A stretch of 64,000 nucleotides of DNA from an uncultured Muribaculaceae bacterium. Lineage in GTDB: Bacteria; Bacteroidota; Bacteroidia; Bacteroidales; Muribaculaceae. This document shows positions 42,142 to 52,098 of the stretch, piece after piece. The DNA is taken from contig CAJUFH010000004.1 in NCBI GenBank assembly GCA_910585755.1, forward strand, positions 25,094-89,093. Direction: 5' to 3'. The translations under genes were made by a program, and so were the position numbers. Within the stretch, counting starts at the first letter, position 1. Each line of letters starts with the position of its first letter. The notes under the pieces were generated by a model. It worked only from the letters and a program-made list of their open reading frames with translations, was not told the origin of the DNA and did not search any database.

Positions 42142-43129
42142 TTAGTTCTGCGAACTAAATCGCGGAGTTTTATGCCACCCAAAAGAATCGGACGAACAAT
42201 CTGAGAAAGTAAAGCGTACAATTTAGGATGCTTTGTAGCCAAACCAAGCAGTCCTGTAGAGACTTCACCTTGATATGGATATTTGTTAAAGATTGATAAG
42301 ATATCGCTGTATTTTAACCTCCACAGGGTTGTTCTCAATAAGGATTCTTGACGGAAATTATAGTGCCCCTTTAAAGCGGCAACCCCAGTCGGATGAGAGT
42401 CGGAATATTGGGCAATGACGGCGTATAATCTTGTTGAGGTCATAAAACGTTCAGCTATTTTTTGAACATCATTACCGATGTGTACCGTTGAAGTCGGATT
42501 TATGGTATGGCACACAACCTCGATAGGCTTGTATATGACCTTCTTGGCGAGCAATATGCTTTTTAGCATATAATCGGTATCTTCAAATCTGACTCCCTCT
42601 GCGAATTTTATGCCATTATTTGAAAGATATTCTTTTTTGAATGCAGTCAGCCAGGGTACCCAGGGGACTTCTGCCTTTGTCAGATACTGTTCTCCTGTCA
42701 GAATGTCCTTAGGATTATTCGAATAATGAGATGCTCCGATTAACAGACTGCCGTCGTCTGATCGTGTCTGGGAGTCATACATTAATAGGTCACAATCCTG
42801 ATGTTCCAGGTCATTCATTAACGACTCCAAGCAGCCCTCGACAAGATAATCATCCGCATCAAGATATGATATATATTTCCCAAGTGCGATTTCTACCCCT
42901 TTATTTCTGGCAGTTCCCTGTCTTGAATTATGCGTAAGGTTAATTATTGTTAAATGGGGGGGGTAGATGCTAAGGCGTGTATTGTGTCTAATGTGTTGTC
43001 TGTGGAGCAGTCGTTAATAACTATAACCTCTATATCCTCTGAATTGACATTTTGGTTAGTGATGCTATCCAAACAACGAGTTATTGTGTGCGCTCCGTTA
43101 TAAACAGGGATTATGATTGATAATAACAT
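42138..43129 (-). pseudogene. GT2 glycosyltransferase, frameshifted at a C8 run (probably phase-variable, off state)
   Basis: The frame opens at ATG 43129 with MLLSIIIPVYNGAHTITRCL, a GT2 start, and stops after 58 codons at ..ALASTPPI followed by TAA. In the next frame the protein continues LTIINLTHNSRQGTARNKGV, then LDADDYLVEGCLESLMNDLE with the GT-A DxD-type motif, to the stop at 42138. The switch falls in a run of eight C in the coding strand (42956-42963 as G). One more C, or two fewer, restores a 330-residue protein of normal GT2 length. The other tract-linked genes in this operon make slipped-strand control more likely than random decay. Confidence 0.85.
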
Positions 43130-43139
43130 ATCTGCGGAG

Positions 43140-44447
43140 TCAGTCGCGGCGGAAGAGGTCGCGGGTGTAGACTATATCCTCTACGTCGTCGAGGACGCTA
43201 TCGTAGCGATTGGCGATTATGGCGTTGGAGAGACGTTTGAACTCGGCGAGGTCGTTGACGATGCGGCTTCCGAAAAATGTCGTTCCGTTCTCGAGCGTCG
43301 GCTCGTAGATTATGACCTCGGCCCCTTTTGCCTTGATGCGTTTCATAACGCCCTGGATTGAGGATTGCCGGAAGTTGTCGGAATTAGACTTCATTGTAAG
43401 CCGGTATACTCCGACAACGCAGTTTTGTTCCTTTTCCCCGTTGTAACGGTTGTTGTCGGAATAGCTGTAATATCCGGCCTTGCTGAGAACCTGGTCCGCA
43501 ATAAAATCTTTACGCGTGCGGTTGCTTTCAACGATAGCGGTCATCATCTGCTGAGGAACATCAGCATAGTTAGCCAGAAGCTGTTTTGTGTCTTTCGGCA
43601 GGCAGTAGCCGCCGTAGCCGAACGATGGGTTGTTGTAATGGGTACCGATGCGGGGGTCAAGACCGATGCCTTCGATAATAGCCTGGGAATCGAGCCCCTT
43701 GACTTCAGCGTATGTGTCAAGTTCGTTGAAATAGCTCACGCGCAGGGCGAGGTATGTGTTGGCAAACAGCTTTACGGCCTCGGCTTCCTTCATACCCATA
43801 AAGAGAGTGGGGATTTCTTTCTTGACCGCGCCCTGTTGAAGTAGTGCGGCGAAAGTCCGAGCGCTCTGTTTGAGAAACTCTACATCGGCGACATCTCGGA
43901 TTGCCTTGTTCTCCTCCGAAAACTCTTTATTGTCGATTATCTTCGGGCAGCCTACGATAATACGGCTTGGGTACAGATTATCATACAGAGCCTTGCTCTC
44001 GCGCAGAAATTCCGGGGAGAACAACAGGTTAAGCTGTTTTACACCCTGTCGGGCGTATTTCACATACAGCGACCGGCAGTAACCCACGGGAATCGTTGAC
44101 TTGATAACCATAACCGCGTCCGGATTGACAGACAGCACGAGGTCTATCACGTCCTCAATACAATGGGTGTCGAAATAGTTCTTGACCGGATCGTAGTTTG
44201 TCGGAGCCGCGATGACAACGAAGTCGGCGTCCGCATAGGCCGCGGCACCGTCGAGGGTCGCCGTAAGGTCGAGTTCCTTTTCCGCGAGATACTTTTCGAT
44301 GCATTCGTCCTGAATCGGGGAAATCCGGTTGTTGATTTTCTCGACCTTTTCAGGAATCACGTCAACAGCCGTTACCTTGTTGTGTTGCGCCAGGAGAGTC
44401 GCGATACTCAGACCGACATATCCGGTGCCAGCTACTGCGATTTTCAT
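43140..44447 (-). CDS. ugd: UDP-glucose 6-dehydrogenase
   Basis: 435 residues. NAD-binding motif [20 protein letters not shown]; the active-site region [40 protein letters not shown]; and the catalytic cysteine in [19 protein letters not shown]. It makes UDP-glucuronate, so the exported polysaccharide likely holds an acidic sugar. The sequence type is that of Bacteroidales Ugd; a UDP-N-acetylmannosamine dehydrogenase is a less likely alternative given length and the YCLPKDT motif. It lies between two glycosyltransferase genes with gaps of 10 and 25 bases. Confidence 0.9.
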   Translation of the reverse strand: MKIAVAGTGYVGLSIATLLAQHNKVTAVDVIPEKVEKINNRISPIQDECIEKYLAEKELDLTATLDGAAAYADADFVVIAAPTNYDPVKNYFDTHCIEDVIDLVLSVNPDAVMVIKSTIPVGYCRSLYVKYARQGVKQLNLLFSPEFLRESKALYDNLYPSRIIVGCPKIIDNKEFSEENKAIRDVADVEFLKQSARTFAALLQQGAVKKEIPTLFMGMKEAEAVKLFANTYLALRVSYFNELDTYAEVKGLDSQAIIEGIGLDPRIGTHYNNPSFGYGGYCLPKDTKQLLANYADVPQQMMTAIVESNRTRKDFIADQVLSKAGYYSYSDNNRYNGEKEQNCVVGVYRLTMKSNSDNFRQSSIQGVMKRIKAKGAEVIIYEPTLENGTTFFGSRIVNDLAEFKRLSNAIIANRYDSVLDDVEDIVYTRDLFRRD

Positions 44448-44472
44448 TTTATCGGATTGGAATAGAAAGTGA

Positions 44473-45354
44473 TCAGATGTTTAATATTCGCCTGAGCTTA
44501 CTGTATATGCGCAGTCTCAGACTGTGATAACGCGCCGAACTTTTCAATATTCGCTCGTCCGCCTCCATATTGACGGGCAGAACCAGGTCCTGCGTTTCGT
44601 CGTTCAACTCGGTTTGGAAGCGGGAGTATTTCTGCTTGCAGTTGGTCGCGTCAGCGCCGAAACCCTCGTTGGCCACTAAAGAACGGAACGGATGCACCGA
44701 ATACTTGCCCTGTCGGAACTGGCTGTAACAGAATCGTATGGCCCAGGACTTATTGCGCCCGGCCATATAGTCGCGCAACATTCCGTACATATCGCTACCC
44801 CCCTTGTTGAAAGCTTTCTGAAGGCGTTTAGACGAAGTCATCTCGTCCCAATCCCCTACATTCCAATCAACGGACTGCCAACGGTCTGCCCACGTGGCCC
44901 AACCCCACGAGGAGGATCGGTTGCACAGATATACGTCTCCGACATATTGCTTCGGACGATTAATCTTCAAGCCATAGCCGCAAATAGAGAATACGCGCTT
45001 GTCGTCGGCATATGTCTGGAGGGCTGCCTCCATGTACTTTAGGAATCCAGGCATCAGAACAAGGTCGTCTTCAAGTACGATCGCCTTACCGTGTCTGGCG
45101 ATTACTTCGCTGACACCGTTAATGATTGACGCTCCCAATCCTCTGTTTTCTGGCGATAAGACTACATTTGGCGTCAACTCCCGCGCTATCGTGGCGACTT
45201 TGTCAATTATGGACGAGTCCGCACAGTTCCGCGGGCCGTCAATGTAGACATATACGGGGTGGCCTTCGAAGCCTATGTTTCGCTTCAAAGAATCGGTCAT
45301 CCTTTTGAAAGCGTCTGGCCGGTTAAACCCGAAAATTACGATAGGCGATTTCAT
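44473..45354 (-). CDS. GT-A type glycosyltransferase
   Basis: 293 residues. [20 protein letters not shown] and [13 protein letters not shown] open a GT-A fold; [20 protein letters not shown] then [20 protein letters not shown] contains the EDD metal-binding motif; [18 protein letters not shown] is typical of a GNT-I/GT2-like group often found in Bacteroidetes capsule loci. Sugar specificity is unknown. Its start overlaps the stop of the next upstream gene at 45354 (one base shared), so the two are translated together. Confidence 0.87.
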   Translation of the reverse strand: MKSPIVIFGFNRPDAFKRMTDSLKRNIGFEGHPVYVYIDGPRNCADSSIIDKVATIARELTPNVVLSPENRGLGASIINGVSEVIARHGKAIVLEDDLVLMPGFLKYMEAALQTYADDKRVFSICGYGLKINRPKQYVGDVYLCNRSSSWGWATWADRWQSVDWNVGDWDEMTSSKRLQKAFNKGGSDMYGMLRDYMAGRNKSWAIRFCYSQFRQGKYSVHPFRSLVANEGFGADATNCKQKYSRFQTELNDETQDLVLPVNMEADERILKSSARYHSLRLRIYSKLRRILNI

Positions 45355-46253
45355 TAAAAAGGTCTTAACTTTGACGGGATGAGATTTAATGCGATAAAAG
45401 CCATCAGCTTGTAATTCGTCGGTTGGAATCTGAGCCCCGTGAGAGCTTCTTTAATGCTCTGTTTCCGCATATTCAGTCGGAGGTAGATCGAGCTGCGCAT
45501 CTTATGCCAGTGGGAGATATATCTGTTGATTCCACGAGGGTTGTAATCACGTGCAATCCGTTCAAGCTCCTCTCCGACAACATCGATTTCGGCCGGAATA
45601 CGTTTCGGCTTCTCCTTGACGTCATAGCCCTCGACATTGAATGTCGCGCATACTTTCCTGGAATACGCTATCTTGAAGCGACAAGCAAGTCTCGCCCAGG
45701 TTAAAAGGTCCTCGCCCGATTTAATTCCTACCGGGAAGCCCCCGATTTCCTGGAAGGCTTTTTTCCGAGCCATCACGGCTGAGGTCCACATCGGAGGGTG
45801 AGAGGTTGACGCGACTTCGAAATAGTTGGATAAGACTCCGTGCTCAGAAGTGAATGGGAGGTTCCTTATGATGGTGTCCGTGATTTTGCCATTGGCATCA
45901 CTAAACTGGTAGTTTACGGCGAACACATCGCATTGAGGATATGCTTCCGCAAGCCGCATTTGGGTCGTAAGGTATTCTGAGTCCCATTCGTCGTCGGCAT
46001 CCAATAGTGCGACGTATTCACCCCTTGCTTCCTGGATTCCTCTGTTTCTGGCTGTTGATACCCCGGCGTTGGCCTGATTGATTAGCCGGATGCGCGGATC
46101 TGAAATTTTTTCGACCTCGTCTACGCTGTTGTCCGTGGATCCGTCGTTAACAATGACAATCTCGAAGTCCCGAAAGCTTTGGCCCAATACTGATTGTATG
46201 GCTCTGGCTACGGTTCCACGTTTGTTGTATAGTGGAATGACTACAGAAATCAT
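45354..46253 (-). CDS. GT2 family glycosyltransferase
   Basis: 299 residues. The N-terminal GT-A domain is complete: SVVIPLYNKRGTVARAIQSV, FEIVIVNDGSTDNSVDEVEK, ANAGVSTARNRGIQEARGEY and the DxD motif VALLDADDEWDSEYL. The acceptor part has FPVGIKSGEDLLTWARLACR. It should be an inverting transferase acting at the cytoplasmic face on a lipid-linked oligosaccharide. It overlaps the preceding Caps_synth-type gene by ATGA (46250-46253) and the following gene by one base. Confidence 0.92.
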   Translation of the reverse strand: MISVVIPLYNKRGTVARAIQSVLGQSFRDFEIVIVNDGSTDNSVDEVEKISDPRIRLINQANAGVSTARNRGIQEARGEYVALLDADDEWDSEYLTTQMRLAEAYPQCDVFAVNYQFSDANGKITDTIIRNLPFTSEHGVLSNYFEVASTSHPPMWTSAVMARKKAFQEIGGFPVGIKSGEDLLTWARLACRFKIAYSRKVCATFNVEGYDVKEKPKRIPAEIDVVGEELERIARDYNPRGINRYISHWHKMRSSIYLRLNMRKQSIKEALTGLRFQPTNYKLMAFIALNLIPSKLRPF

Positions 46254-47197
46254 TGCGCTTGAGATTTTAGATAGCTATAAACGGAGCCGACTGGTGCGGC
46301 AGAAAGCGCGTCTTTCCCATATTTTTTCCAGTTTAATTTGAATAACTCAGTATTAGCTATATATCTTTCCCAATTTGTTGGGTCGAAGGATTCCGTCAGG
46401 ATATCAGCAAGTGCGAATATCTGTGGGTTATTCATCGGCACGTCGTCAATCATCTGTCTGATTTCAGCGTCCTTCTGATATAACAAGTCAATAAACTGGT
46501 CAAACAGGAAATAGTCGATAAACAGACTCTCTGTTGAGAGATAGTCGGCAAACAAAGTTTCCAGTACGGAAAAAAGCTTATTGCCGGGTTTGCAGCTAAG
46601 ACAGTAGACGGCCCAGCGACATTGGCTGACAAAGTTACCGTATGGAGCAATGTGTATGGTATGGAATGGCTTAGAAAAGAAACGCTCGTTAATTGGCGAC
46701 GCGCAGTATAAAGTCGCATCCATCCACAATCCTCCCCGTTGTGCGAGTAAGTTTACGCGGAGAATGTCGGCGAAATGGCAATTCTTGATTTTTCCCTTGC
46801 GATAAAGCTCTGTTATTCTCGGGTCAATCTGTGCAAAATCAGTGTAATTGTCAAGTGTGACTACCTGTACTGTCCTTCCATTCGAATTTTTACGGATGCT
46901 CTCAAGGCACATCGCGGGGATGGGTGGCATTTTTTCTTCCCCCTGAAGCCAGCAGACCCAGATTGTCTCCTCGTTCTTCGCTACCGAAACATATGGCCGG
47001 TAATTAGCGAGCGCTTTGTCGACCAAAGGAGACAGGCGGCGCTGTATCGCCTGATTGCGCGCGTCGGATAGCCGTTTGATTACGTTAGGCGAGAGTGTGT
47101 TCCGCCCTTGCGTAAGGACAACGTTGCCGAGTGCGATAAGTGGACCGAATCGCAGAGTCTTTTTGCAGAGTTCGGAAATTGCGGCTGTAGTGCTCAT
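46250..47197 (-). CDS. Capsular polysaccharide synthesis protein (GT32-like, Caps_synth)
   Basis: 315 residues from ATG 47197, which overlaps the wzy stop (ATGA, 47194-47197); a frame open 56 codons further upstream is only wzy read out of phase. ETIWVCWLQGEEKMPPIPAM and CLESIRKNSNGRTVQVVTLD, then KNCHFADILRVNLLAQRGGL followed by WMDATLYC, match the Caps_synth/GT32 pattern with an Asp-rich metal site. FFSKPFHTIHIAPYGN and the later WAVYCLSCKPGNKLF are typical of the same group. It adds one sugar of the repeat unit; which one is unknown. Confidence 0.85.
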   Translation of the reverse strand: MSTTAAISELCKKTLRFGPLIALGNVVLTQGRNTLSPNVIKRLSDARNQAIQRRLSPLVDKALANYRPYVSVAKNEETIWVCWLQGEEKMPPIPAMCLESIRKNSNGRTVQVVTLDNYTDFAQIDPRITELYRKGKIKNCHFADILRVNLLAQRGGLWMDATLYCASPINERFFSKPFHTIHIAPYGNFVSQCRWAVYCLSCKPGNKLFSVLETLFADYLSTESLFIDYFLFDQFIDLLYQKDAEIRQMIDDVPMNNPQIFALADILTESFDPTNWERYIANTELFKLNWKKYGKDALSAAPVGSVYSYLKSQAQ

Positions 47198-48489
47198 GAC
47201 AGATTCTCTACCTGTTCTCTTCGGTATATGCCTAGCGCCATACCATAAAAGGCCCACGGTATTCCCAGCGTGGCAAGCGAATAGCTTACGGTGTTGTCGC
47301 TGTAGAGCGTTACCAGCATTCCGAACAAGGATGCGCCAGCTGTGAGAGCGCATACTTTTGTCCATTCATCCTGGGACTTGTGGTATATTTTCACACAATG
47401 GAACAGAATTGCTAAATAACTTGCCAGGAATAATCCGAGTCCGATCAGCCCGTTGTCACACTTCATTAGTAACAAGTCATTATGAAGCTGTCCCCCGCGG
47501 CCGAATCCGATAATTTCAGTGTAGAAGAATTTCTGTACTCGTCCAGTCCCGGAACCAGTCATTGGATGTTCCTCATAAAACGGAGTTACTTTCTTCCACA
47601 TCTCGTTTCGTCCGCTGGTATTCACGTTATTCTCATCTACATTTCCTGTAAGGAAGTCCGTCATTGTCACCTCGTCGGGTCGGAAGTACATCTTTGACTT
47701 CACTGCTGGAATATAGAACAGGGCGCATAATGCAAGAGCTGCCATCCCTACGATAAGCGGCAGGGATTTAACACGGTATTTGATAAAGAAGAAGGCTGCC
47801 AACGCTACCGACGTTTCAAAGATATTGGTTCGGAAGACCCATAGCAGACACGGCAGAATGAAAAACAGCGCCCATAAGAGGTTTTTCTTTTTATCAATCC
47901 CCATTGAATATAGGGCGAGGGAAAAAATAACCCAGGTTGCGTAATTTGTTACAAGGGCAGCTCGATTCCAGAATACTCCGGCAAAAATAATTCCCTGCAT
48001 TGGAATGTATCTTACGGCGAAAAATGAAATAAAAGCAACCAAGCGGGTCCATATGCCGGATTTCAGAAATACCAATATATTGTCGACTACGGCAGATGCG
48101 GCCAAGGCGATTAGCGGGGGATACAGATATTTCAAAAGCATGCGGACACCGAACGATACCGACGGCGTGTAGAATAATCCTATAGCGGCCCAAGCGATAA
48201 ACATAAAGAATAGTTTTATCGGGAAGGACCAAACAGGCGAATTTGGGGCTTTTAGTAACAATAACACGCAGATTACTTCGGCCAAAGCGAGATGCAGAGC
48301 TAGCAAAGGCAGCAATCCCATTAATCCTGTGGTGACAAGCAGGATGATAACGTATTCCTGTCCGGTAAATTTTAATTCTACCGTTTCGCCATTAAGTTTG
48401 AGCTTTGCCGGAACCTCCTCGACCTTCAGGTATTTGAAGAAGAGATAAGTGAATGCGACGAAGTAAACCAAACAGACTATTAGTGCCAT
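47194..48489 (-). CDS. wzy: O-antigen/polysaccharide polymerase or ligase (Wzy-like)
   Basis: 431 residues with about 11-12 membrane spans and a periplasmic loop between residues 260 and 330. The loop carries HPMTGSGTGRVQKFFY and the diagnostic GRGGQLHNDLLLMKCDNGLI, the Wzy_C/O-antigen-ligase motif. Within a wzx/wzc operon it is most likely the polymerase joining repeat units in the periplasm. Wzy sequences diverge widely, so the assignment rests on topology and this motif. 67 bases separate it from the upstream GT4 gene, one of the larger gaps in the operon. Confidence 0.87.
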   Translation of the reverse strand: MALIVCLVYFVAFTYLFFKYLKVEEVPAKLKLNGETVELKFTGQEYVIILLVTTGLMGLLPLLALHLALAEVICVLLLLKAPNSPVWSFPIKLFFMFIAWAAIGLFYTPSVSFGVRMLLKYLYPPLIALAASAVVDNILVFLKSGIWTRLVAFISFFAVRYIPMQGIIFAGVFWNRAALVTNYATWVIFSLALYSMGIDKKKNLLWALFFILPCLLWVFRTNIFETSVALAAFFFIKYRVKSLPLIVGMAALALCALFYIPAVKSKMYFRPDEVTMTDFLTGNVDENNVNTSGRNEMWKKVTPFYEEHPMTGSGTGRVQKFFYTEIIGFGRGGQLHNDLLLMKCDNGLIGLGLFLASYLAILFHCVKIYHKSQDEWTKVCALTAGASLFGMLVTLYSDNTVSYSLATLGIPWAFYGMALGIYRREQVENLS

Positions 48490-48556
48490 AAATACTGCTT
48501 AAACCTTTAATAAGGTTGTTCGTTTTTTTGAGAATTGGCTGACGGTATCTTCCTTG

Positions 48557-49663
48557 TCATTTGCAAAGGCTGGTGAACAACCGTTTCCATTTCGGCATAA
48601 TTTCATCAGGATAAAAACGGCTTACTTCTCGTGACGCGGCCATTCCCATCGCCGTTCTTTTAGCCGTATTGTCCATAAGTTCTTTTAGGGCCTTGCGGAA
48701 AGAATCGATGTCACCCTCCGGAACGATAATCCCGGTGTCTGTTGTTACAATTTCGCAAGGGCCGCAAGGGCAGTCCATCGCGACTGTCGGCAGGCCGCAC
48801 TCCATTGCCTCGGTTATTACAAGGCCGAACCCGTCGCTACGCGAGGGAAACGCATAGATTGAGGCTTCAATAAGTTTGTTCTCAATATCCTTTACCGGGC
48901 TATGCAGACATACCTGCTCTTCCATATTATATCGGGCTATAATGGATTTAAGCAAGCCTTCATCCTGCCCTGAGCCATAAAGCTCGACCGTCCAGTCGGG
49001 ATAATCTTTTGCGATGGGCCCGAAGGCCTCCAGAAGCTGGTCCATTCCTTTGGCAGGAGTCCAACTGCCAACGGAAATTATCCTTTTGTTAGCGCAAGTC
49101 GATTTGCGCTCGCTTCGGAAAGACAAGGGGTTATGAACGAAAGTCATATTATCAGGGTTACCCCACAGTCCGACGTCGCGGCGGGTAAGCCCGACAAAAA
49201 GGTCGTATTTCCGTGCCGTACTCGCGAGCTTCCATTGAAGGTAGCGCATTTTGAGAATGTGAAGCTGACGGAGCCGGATGTCTTTAAGCCCTTTAACGAA
49301 ATTAACTAAGAAGTTCTTCGTATAATGGAACTCCAAAACCTTTTTTGAGCCGTCCTTTAGCGACGGGAGCGTTTCTACCGCCATACCGGCGACCGCTACC
49401 ATGACATCCGGCTTGATTCCCGCAGCGATATCCTCCAAGGCGGCGCGGTAGCGGGCCGCGTCGCCCGGCTTGACATCAAGCGCTATGCGTTTCACTCCCG
49501 GGTCAAGCCGGAAAAAGGGCGGCTTGTCCTCGCGGAGGCTCACAAGCGTCACGTCGGCTTCCTTCTGGCCGGCCCACCAGTTGAGCTTCGTCGTCAGGAC
49601 CCTCTCCGTCCCCCCGGACGGCGCGAGCGAGTCAATGCAATAGATGATGGTTAAAAGCTTCAA
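48557..49663 (-). CDS. Glycosyltransferase family 4
   Basis: 368 residues, GT-B fold. MKLLTIIYCIDSLAPSGGTE opens the acceptor domain; RDVGLWGNPDNMTFVHNPLS is near the hinge; IISVGSWTPAKGMDQLLEAF and DGFGLVITEAMECGLPTVAM (Glu-rich donor motif) form the nucleotide-sugar site. The region FVKGLKDIRLRQLHILKMRY is a basic, amphipathic stretch that may contact the membrane. It is GC-richer than the GT genes on its upstream side, pointing to different origins of cassettes within the operon. Confidence 0.92.
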   Translation of the reverse strand: MKLLTIIYCIDSLAPSGGTERVLTTKLNWWAGQKEADVTLVSLREDKPPFFRLDPGVKRIALDVKPGDAARYRAALEDIAAGIKPDVMVAVAGMAVETLPSLKDGSKKVLEFHYTKNFLVNFVKGLKDIRLRQLHILKMRYLQWKLASTARKYDLFVGLTRRDVGLWGNPDNMTFVHNPLSFRSERKSTCANKRIISVGSWTPAKGMDQLLEAFGPIAKDYPDWTVELYGSGQDEGLLKSIIARYNMEEQVCLHSPVKDIENKLIEASIYAFPSRSDGFGLVITEAMECGLPTVAMDCPCGPCEIVTTDTGIIVPEGDIDSFRKALKELMDNTAKRTAMGMAASREVSRFYPDEIMPKWKRLFTSLCK

Positions 49664-49677
49664 TTTAAAGTCTGCCC

Positions 49678-50808
49678 TTAGACGGAAAGTCTTTTTTGAA
49701 TCTCAGGAAGGTAGTTCCCGGGATGCCATAATTGGCGATAGCAGCGAAACGCGTTTTCGCGGTATGTGCCTTTTTCTGCCATTATCCTTGTTATAGCAGT
49801 CTCTATTTCTGATTCGTCGTCGATGAGGACACCGCACTTGAAGTCTTCAATATATCTCAGCGACGGAAGACGAGTTGCGACGACTGGTAGGCCACATTTA
49901 AGATAGTTGCCTATTTTGCCGGCTGCAAGTCCCATTAATTCCGCTCTATAGCCGAGGGCTTCAACAGAGTAGAGCGCGACCCCGACATCAGCCGATGAAA
50001 TCATTTCATCAAGCTGTCTGTTAGAAAGCGATGATAAAGAAAAATTTATATGCTTATATTCCGGGTTACCGTATATCCTGTCGAACTCTTTGCTCTCCCC
50101 AGGCTTCCTGCCGATATGGAAAACCAGTTTCATCTTCCCTGTCCAGTTCTTTGACGCGTCGGCCAATTCGACGCATTTAAACCAAATGCCGAATCCGCCT
50201 GAATGAAGTACGGCGACTGAATCGGAGGGCAATTTGAACGTATCATGGAGATATATGGAACGGGTTCGATATTCCGGTGTAAAGGAAGCGTTGGCCAGCA
50301 AAAGAATCTTATCGGGATTGACATTAAAATTTTTGATGATGAATTCCTTGTGGAATTCATCATGAGTGATAATAAAATCAGCTTTCTGAAGAGCTTGATT
50401 CTCCCAGTTCTCCATCTTTGTAAGGGTAGGATGGTCTTTGGTAACTATCTGAGGGAACTCTAACGCAAAGAATACATAGGGACACGAGTACAACCAGTTT
50501 AGTTTGGACGCTATTACATTTCCCCAGGCATCTCCCCCAATGACGCAGTCGAATCTTTTCCGCGACATGACAGACATGTATTTCAACAGAATCTTTAATG
50601 TGGTCGGGGCTTCCAATTTACTGCTGCGCTCATCTATGGTAACTACTTTCAGATTGTTGTGCTCCGTCGTCAGTCCGCTGAAACGCTTGGAACTGCTTGT
50701 CAGTAATGTTATATGGCAATTGTTGTCACATAAATACAATATTAAAGTTTTAAGACTTGGGATCCTATCCAGAAAAGGTTCTTTGAGAATTACAAGTATC
50801 TCTTTCAT
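49678..50808 (-). CDS. Glycosyltransferase (GT4-like)
   Basis: 376 residues from ATG 50808 (MKEILVILKEPFLDRIPSLK), chosen because it overlaps the stop of the upstream GT4 gene in an ATGA junction; a longer open frame is that gene out of phase. CVIGGDAWGNVIASKLNWLY, WENQALQKADFIITHDEFHK and VAVLHSGGFGIWFKCVELAD are of GT-B type, and LMGLAAGKIGNYLKCGLPVV replaces the usual Glu-x7-Glu donor motif, so the family call is less firm than for its neighbours. It is AT-rich. Confidence 0.78.
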   Translation of the reverse strand: MKEILVILKEPFLDRIPSLKTLILYLCDNNCHITLLTSSSKRFSGLTTEHNNLKVVTIDERSSKLEAPTTLKILLKYMSVMSRKRFDCVIGGDAWGNVIASKLNWLYSCPYVFFALEFPQIVTKDHPTLTKMENWENQALQKADFIITHDEFHKEFIIKNFNVNPDKILLLANASFTPEYRTRSIYLHDTFKLPSDSVAVLHSGGFGIWFKCVELADASKNWTGKMKLVFHIGRKPGESKEFDRIYGNPEYKHINFSLSSLSNRQLDEMISSADVGVALYSVEALGYRAELMGLAAGKIGNYLKCGLPVVATRLPSLRYIEDFKCGVLIDDESEIETAITRIMAEKGTYRENAFRCYRQLWHPGNYLPEIQKRLSV

Positions 50809-52091
50809 CACTTGTCGCAAATTTTGTGGTATAATTCGGAGAGTTGTAAGATATAGTCCTCGAGCGAATTGGGGCAATGGCAGTTATCGCTTATCTTTCC
50901 CAATGAAGATTTATGTTCAAGAATATGTCTAATCTTTTCGCGTAGCTCTTCAGTGTTATTAGGACTTACCAACCAACCGTTTACTTTATCTTCGATCTGC
51001 ATTTCAGGTCCGCCACACTTCGTCGCGAGCACCGGGTGCCCGAAGCTTAAAGATTCGGAAATGTTTATGCCATATACCTCATGGAAAATTGCCGGATGAA
51101 TCATCACATGCATATCTTTCAACAATTCAGGTAGCTCGTCATTTTCAACAAATCCATGAAAGATGACATTCTTGCCTTTTGCGAGCTTAAGAATGCGTTT
51201 TTTATATCGTTGCTCTCTGCGAGCCGGATACGCATCCCCGAATATGTGAAGCTCATATTGGTCCACCGGGATTCCTTCGAAAGCTTCAAGCAGTACATGG
51301 AGCCCTTTTGAATACTGAATGCGGCCTAAGAAGTAAAACCTTACTGGAGTGGTTTCTCCGACAATGGGATATTCGTACCGTTGGAACGATTTGATACCAT
51401 GGCGAATTACAGCCGTTTTGATTCCGAGGTTATTTAAGAGCCCGGATAATCTCCTGTTGGCCGTGATAATCGTTGCCTTTTTCAGTACTTCTATTGCTTC
51501 AAGGCGTTCATTTATATTTTTCGAAATCGACAGGAGCGGCCTCAGATAGAAAATCTGCTTTCCTTCGGTCTTTTTCTGTAACCATTGGCCCACTCGCCGG
51601 GGTATGACGCGGTCAATGAAGTTGGCTAATTTAGGAAATGGAAGCTCATAACAGCAACATTTCCGGCAATTAGCTCCTATGGGGCCATCGCAAATCGTGT
51701 CGTCCCATTTCAAAAAGCCGTTGCCACCTCCGCGGGGGCAGACAATCGCACCTATATGTATTGTTAGTACTATTGGAATATTTTGAGACGCTGCCGCCTT
51801 GATCTCAAACGTCTCGATCATATTTGAATGAATTATATCAGGCGCGATTTCGCGGAAAAAACGGGCGACAATTGCCTCCGTTTCGTCCTTTGACTTTAAA
51901 ATCGCGGAAGGTATATAAAGTTTATGCCATCGATTAGCACTGTCGTATTCATATTTAACATCATCCTCGCCTTCGAAAATTGTCATAAGCTCAGCTGATG
52001 AATCTTTTCGAAGAGCGTACCATAAGTTCCGAGTGAAAATGTGTTCCTTTAAAATGGATTGACCAAATGTCGTGATAAAAAGGAGTTTCAT
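50808..52091 (-). CDS. Glycosyltransferase family 4
   Basis: 427 residues. MKLLFITTFGQSILKEHIFT opens the fold; ICDGPIGANCRKCCCYELPF is a cysteine cluster (CRKCCC around residues 141-146, with others nearby) often seen in this GT4 subgroup; VRFYFLGRIQYSKGLHVLLE and HEVYGINISESLSFGHPVLA with GGPEMQIEDKVNGWLV form the donor site. Sugar unknown. It lies 7 bases after the GT32-type gene and is coupled to the next gene by an ATGA overlap. Confidence 0.9.
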   Translation of the reverse strand: MKLLFITTFGQSILKEHIFTRNLWYALRKDSSAELMTIFEGEDDVKYEYDSANRWHKLYIPSAILKSKDETEAIVARFFREIAPDIIHSNMIETFEIKAAASQNIPIVLTIHIGAIVCPRGGGNGFLKWDDTICDGPIGANCRKCCCYELPFPKLANFIDRVIPRRVGQWLQKKTEGKQIFYLRPLLSISKNINERLEAIEVLKKATIITANRRLSGLLNNLGIKTAVIRHGIKSFQRYEYPIVGETTPVRFYFLGRIQYSKGLHVLLEAFEGIPVDQYELHIFGDAYPARREQRYKKRILKLAKGKNVIFHGFVENDELPELLKDMHVMIHPAIFHEVYGINISESLSFGHPVLATKCGGPEMQIEDKVNGWLVSPNNTEELREKIRHILEHKSSLGKISDNCHCPNSLEDYILQLSELYHKICDK

Positions 52092-52098
52092 AGATAGG

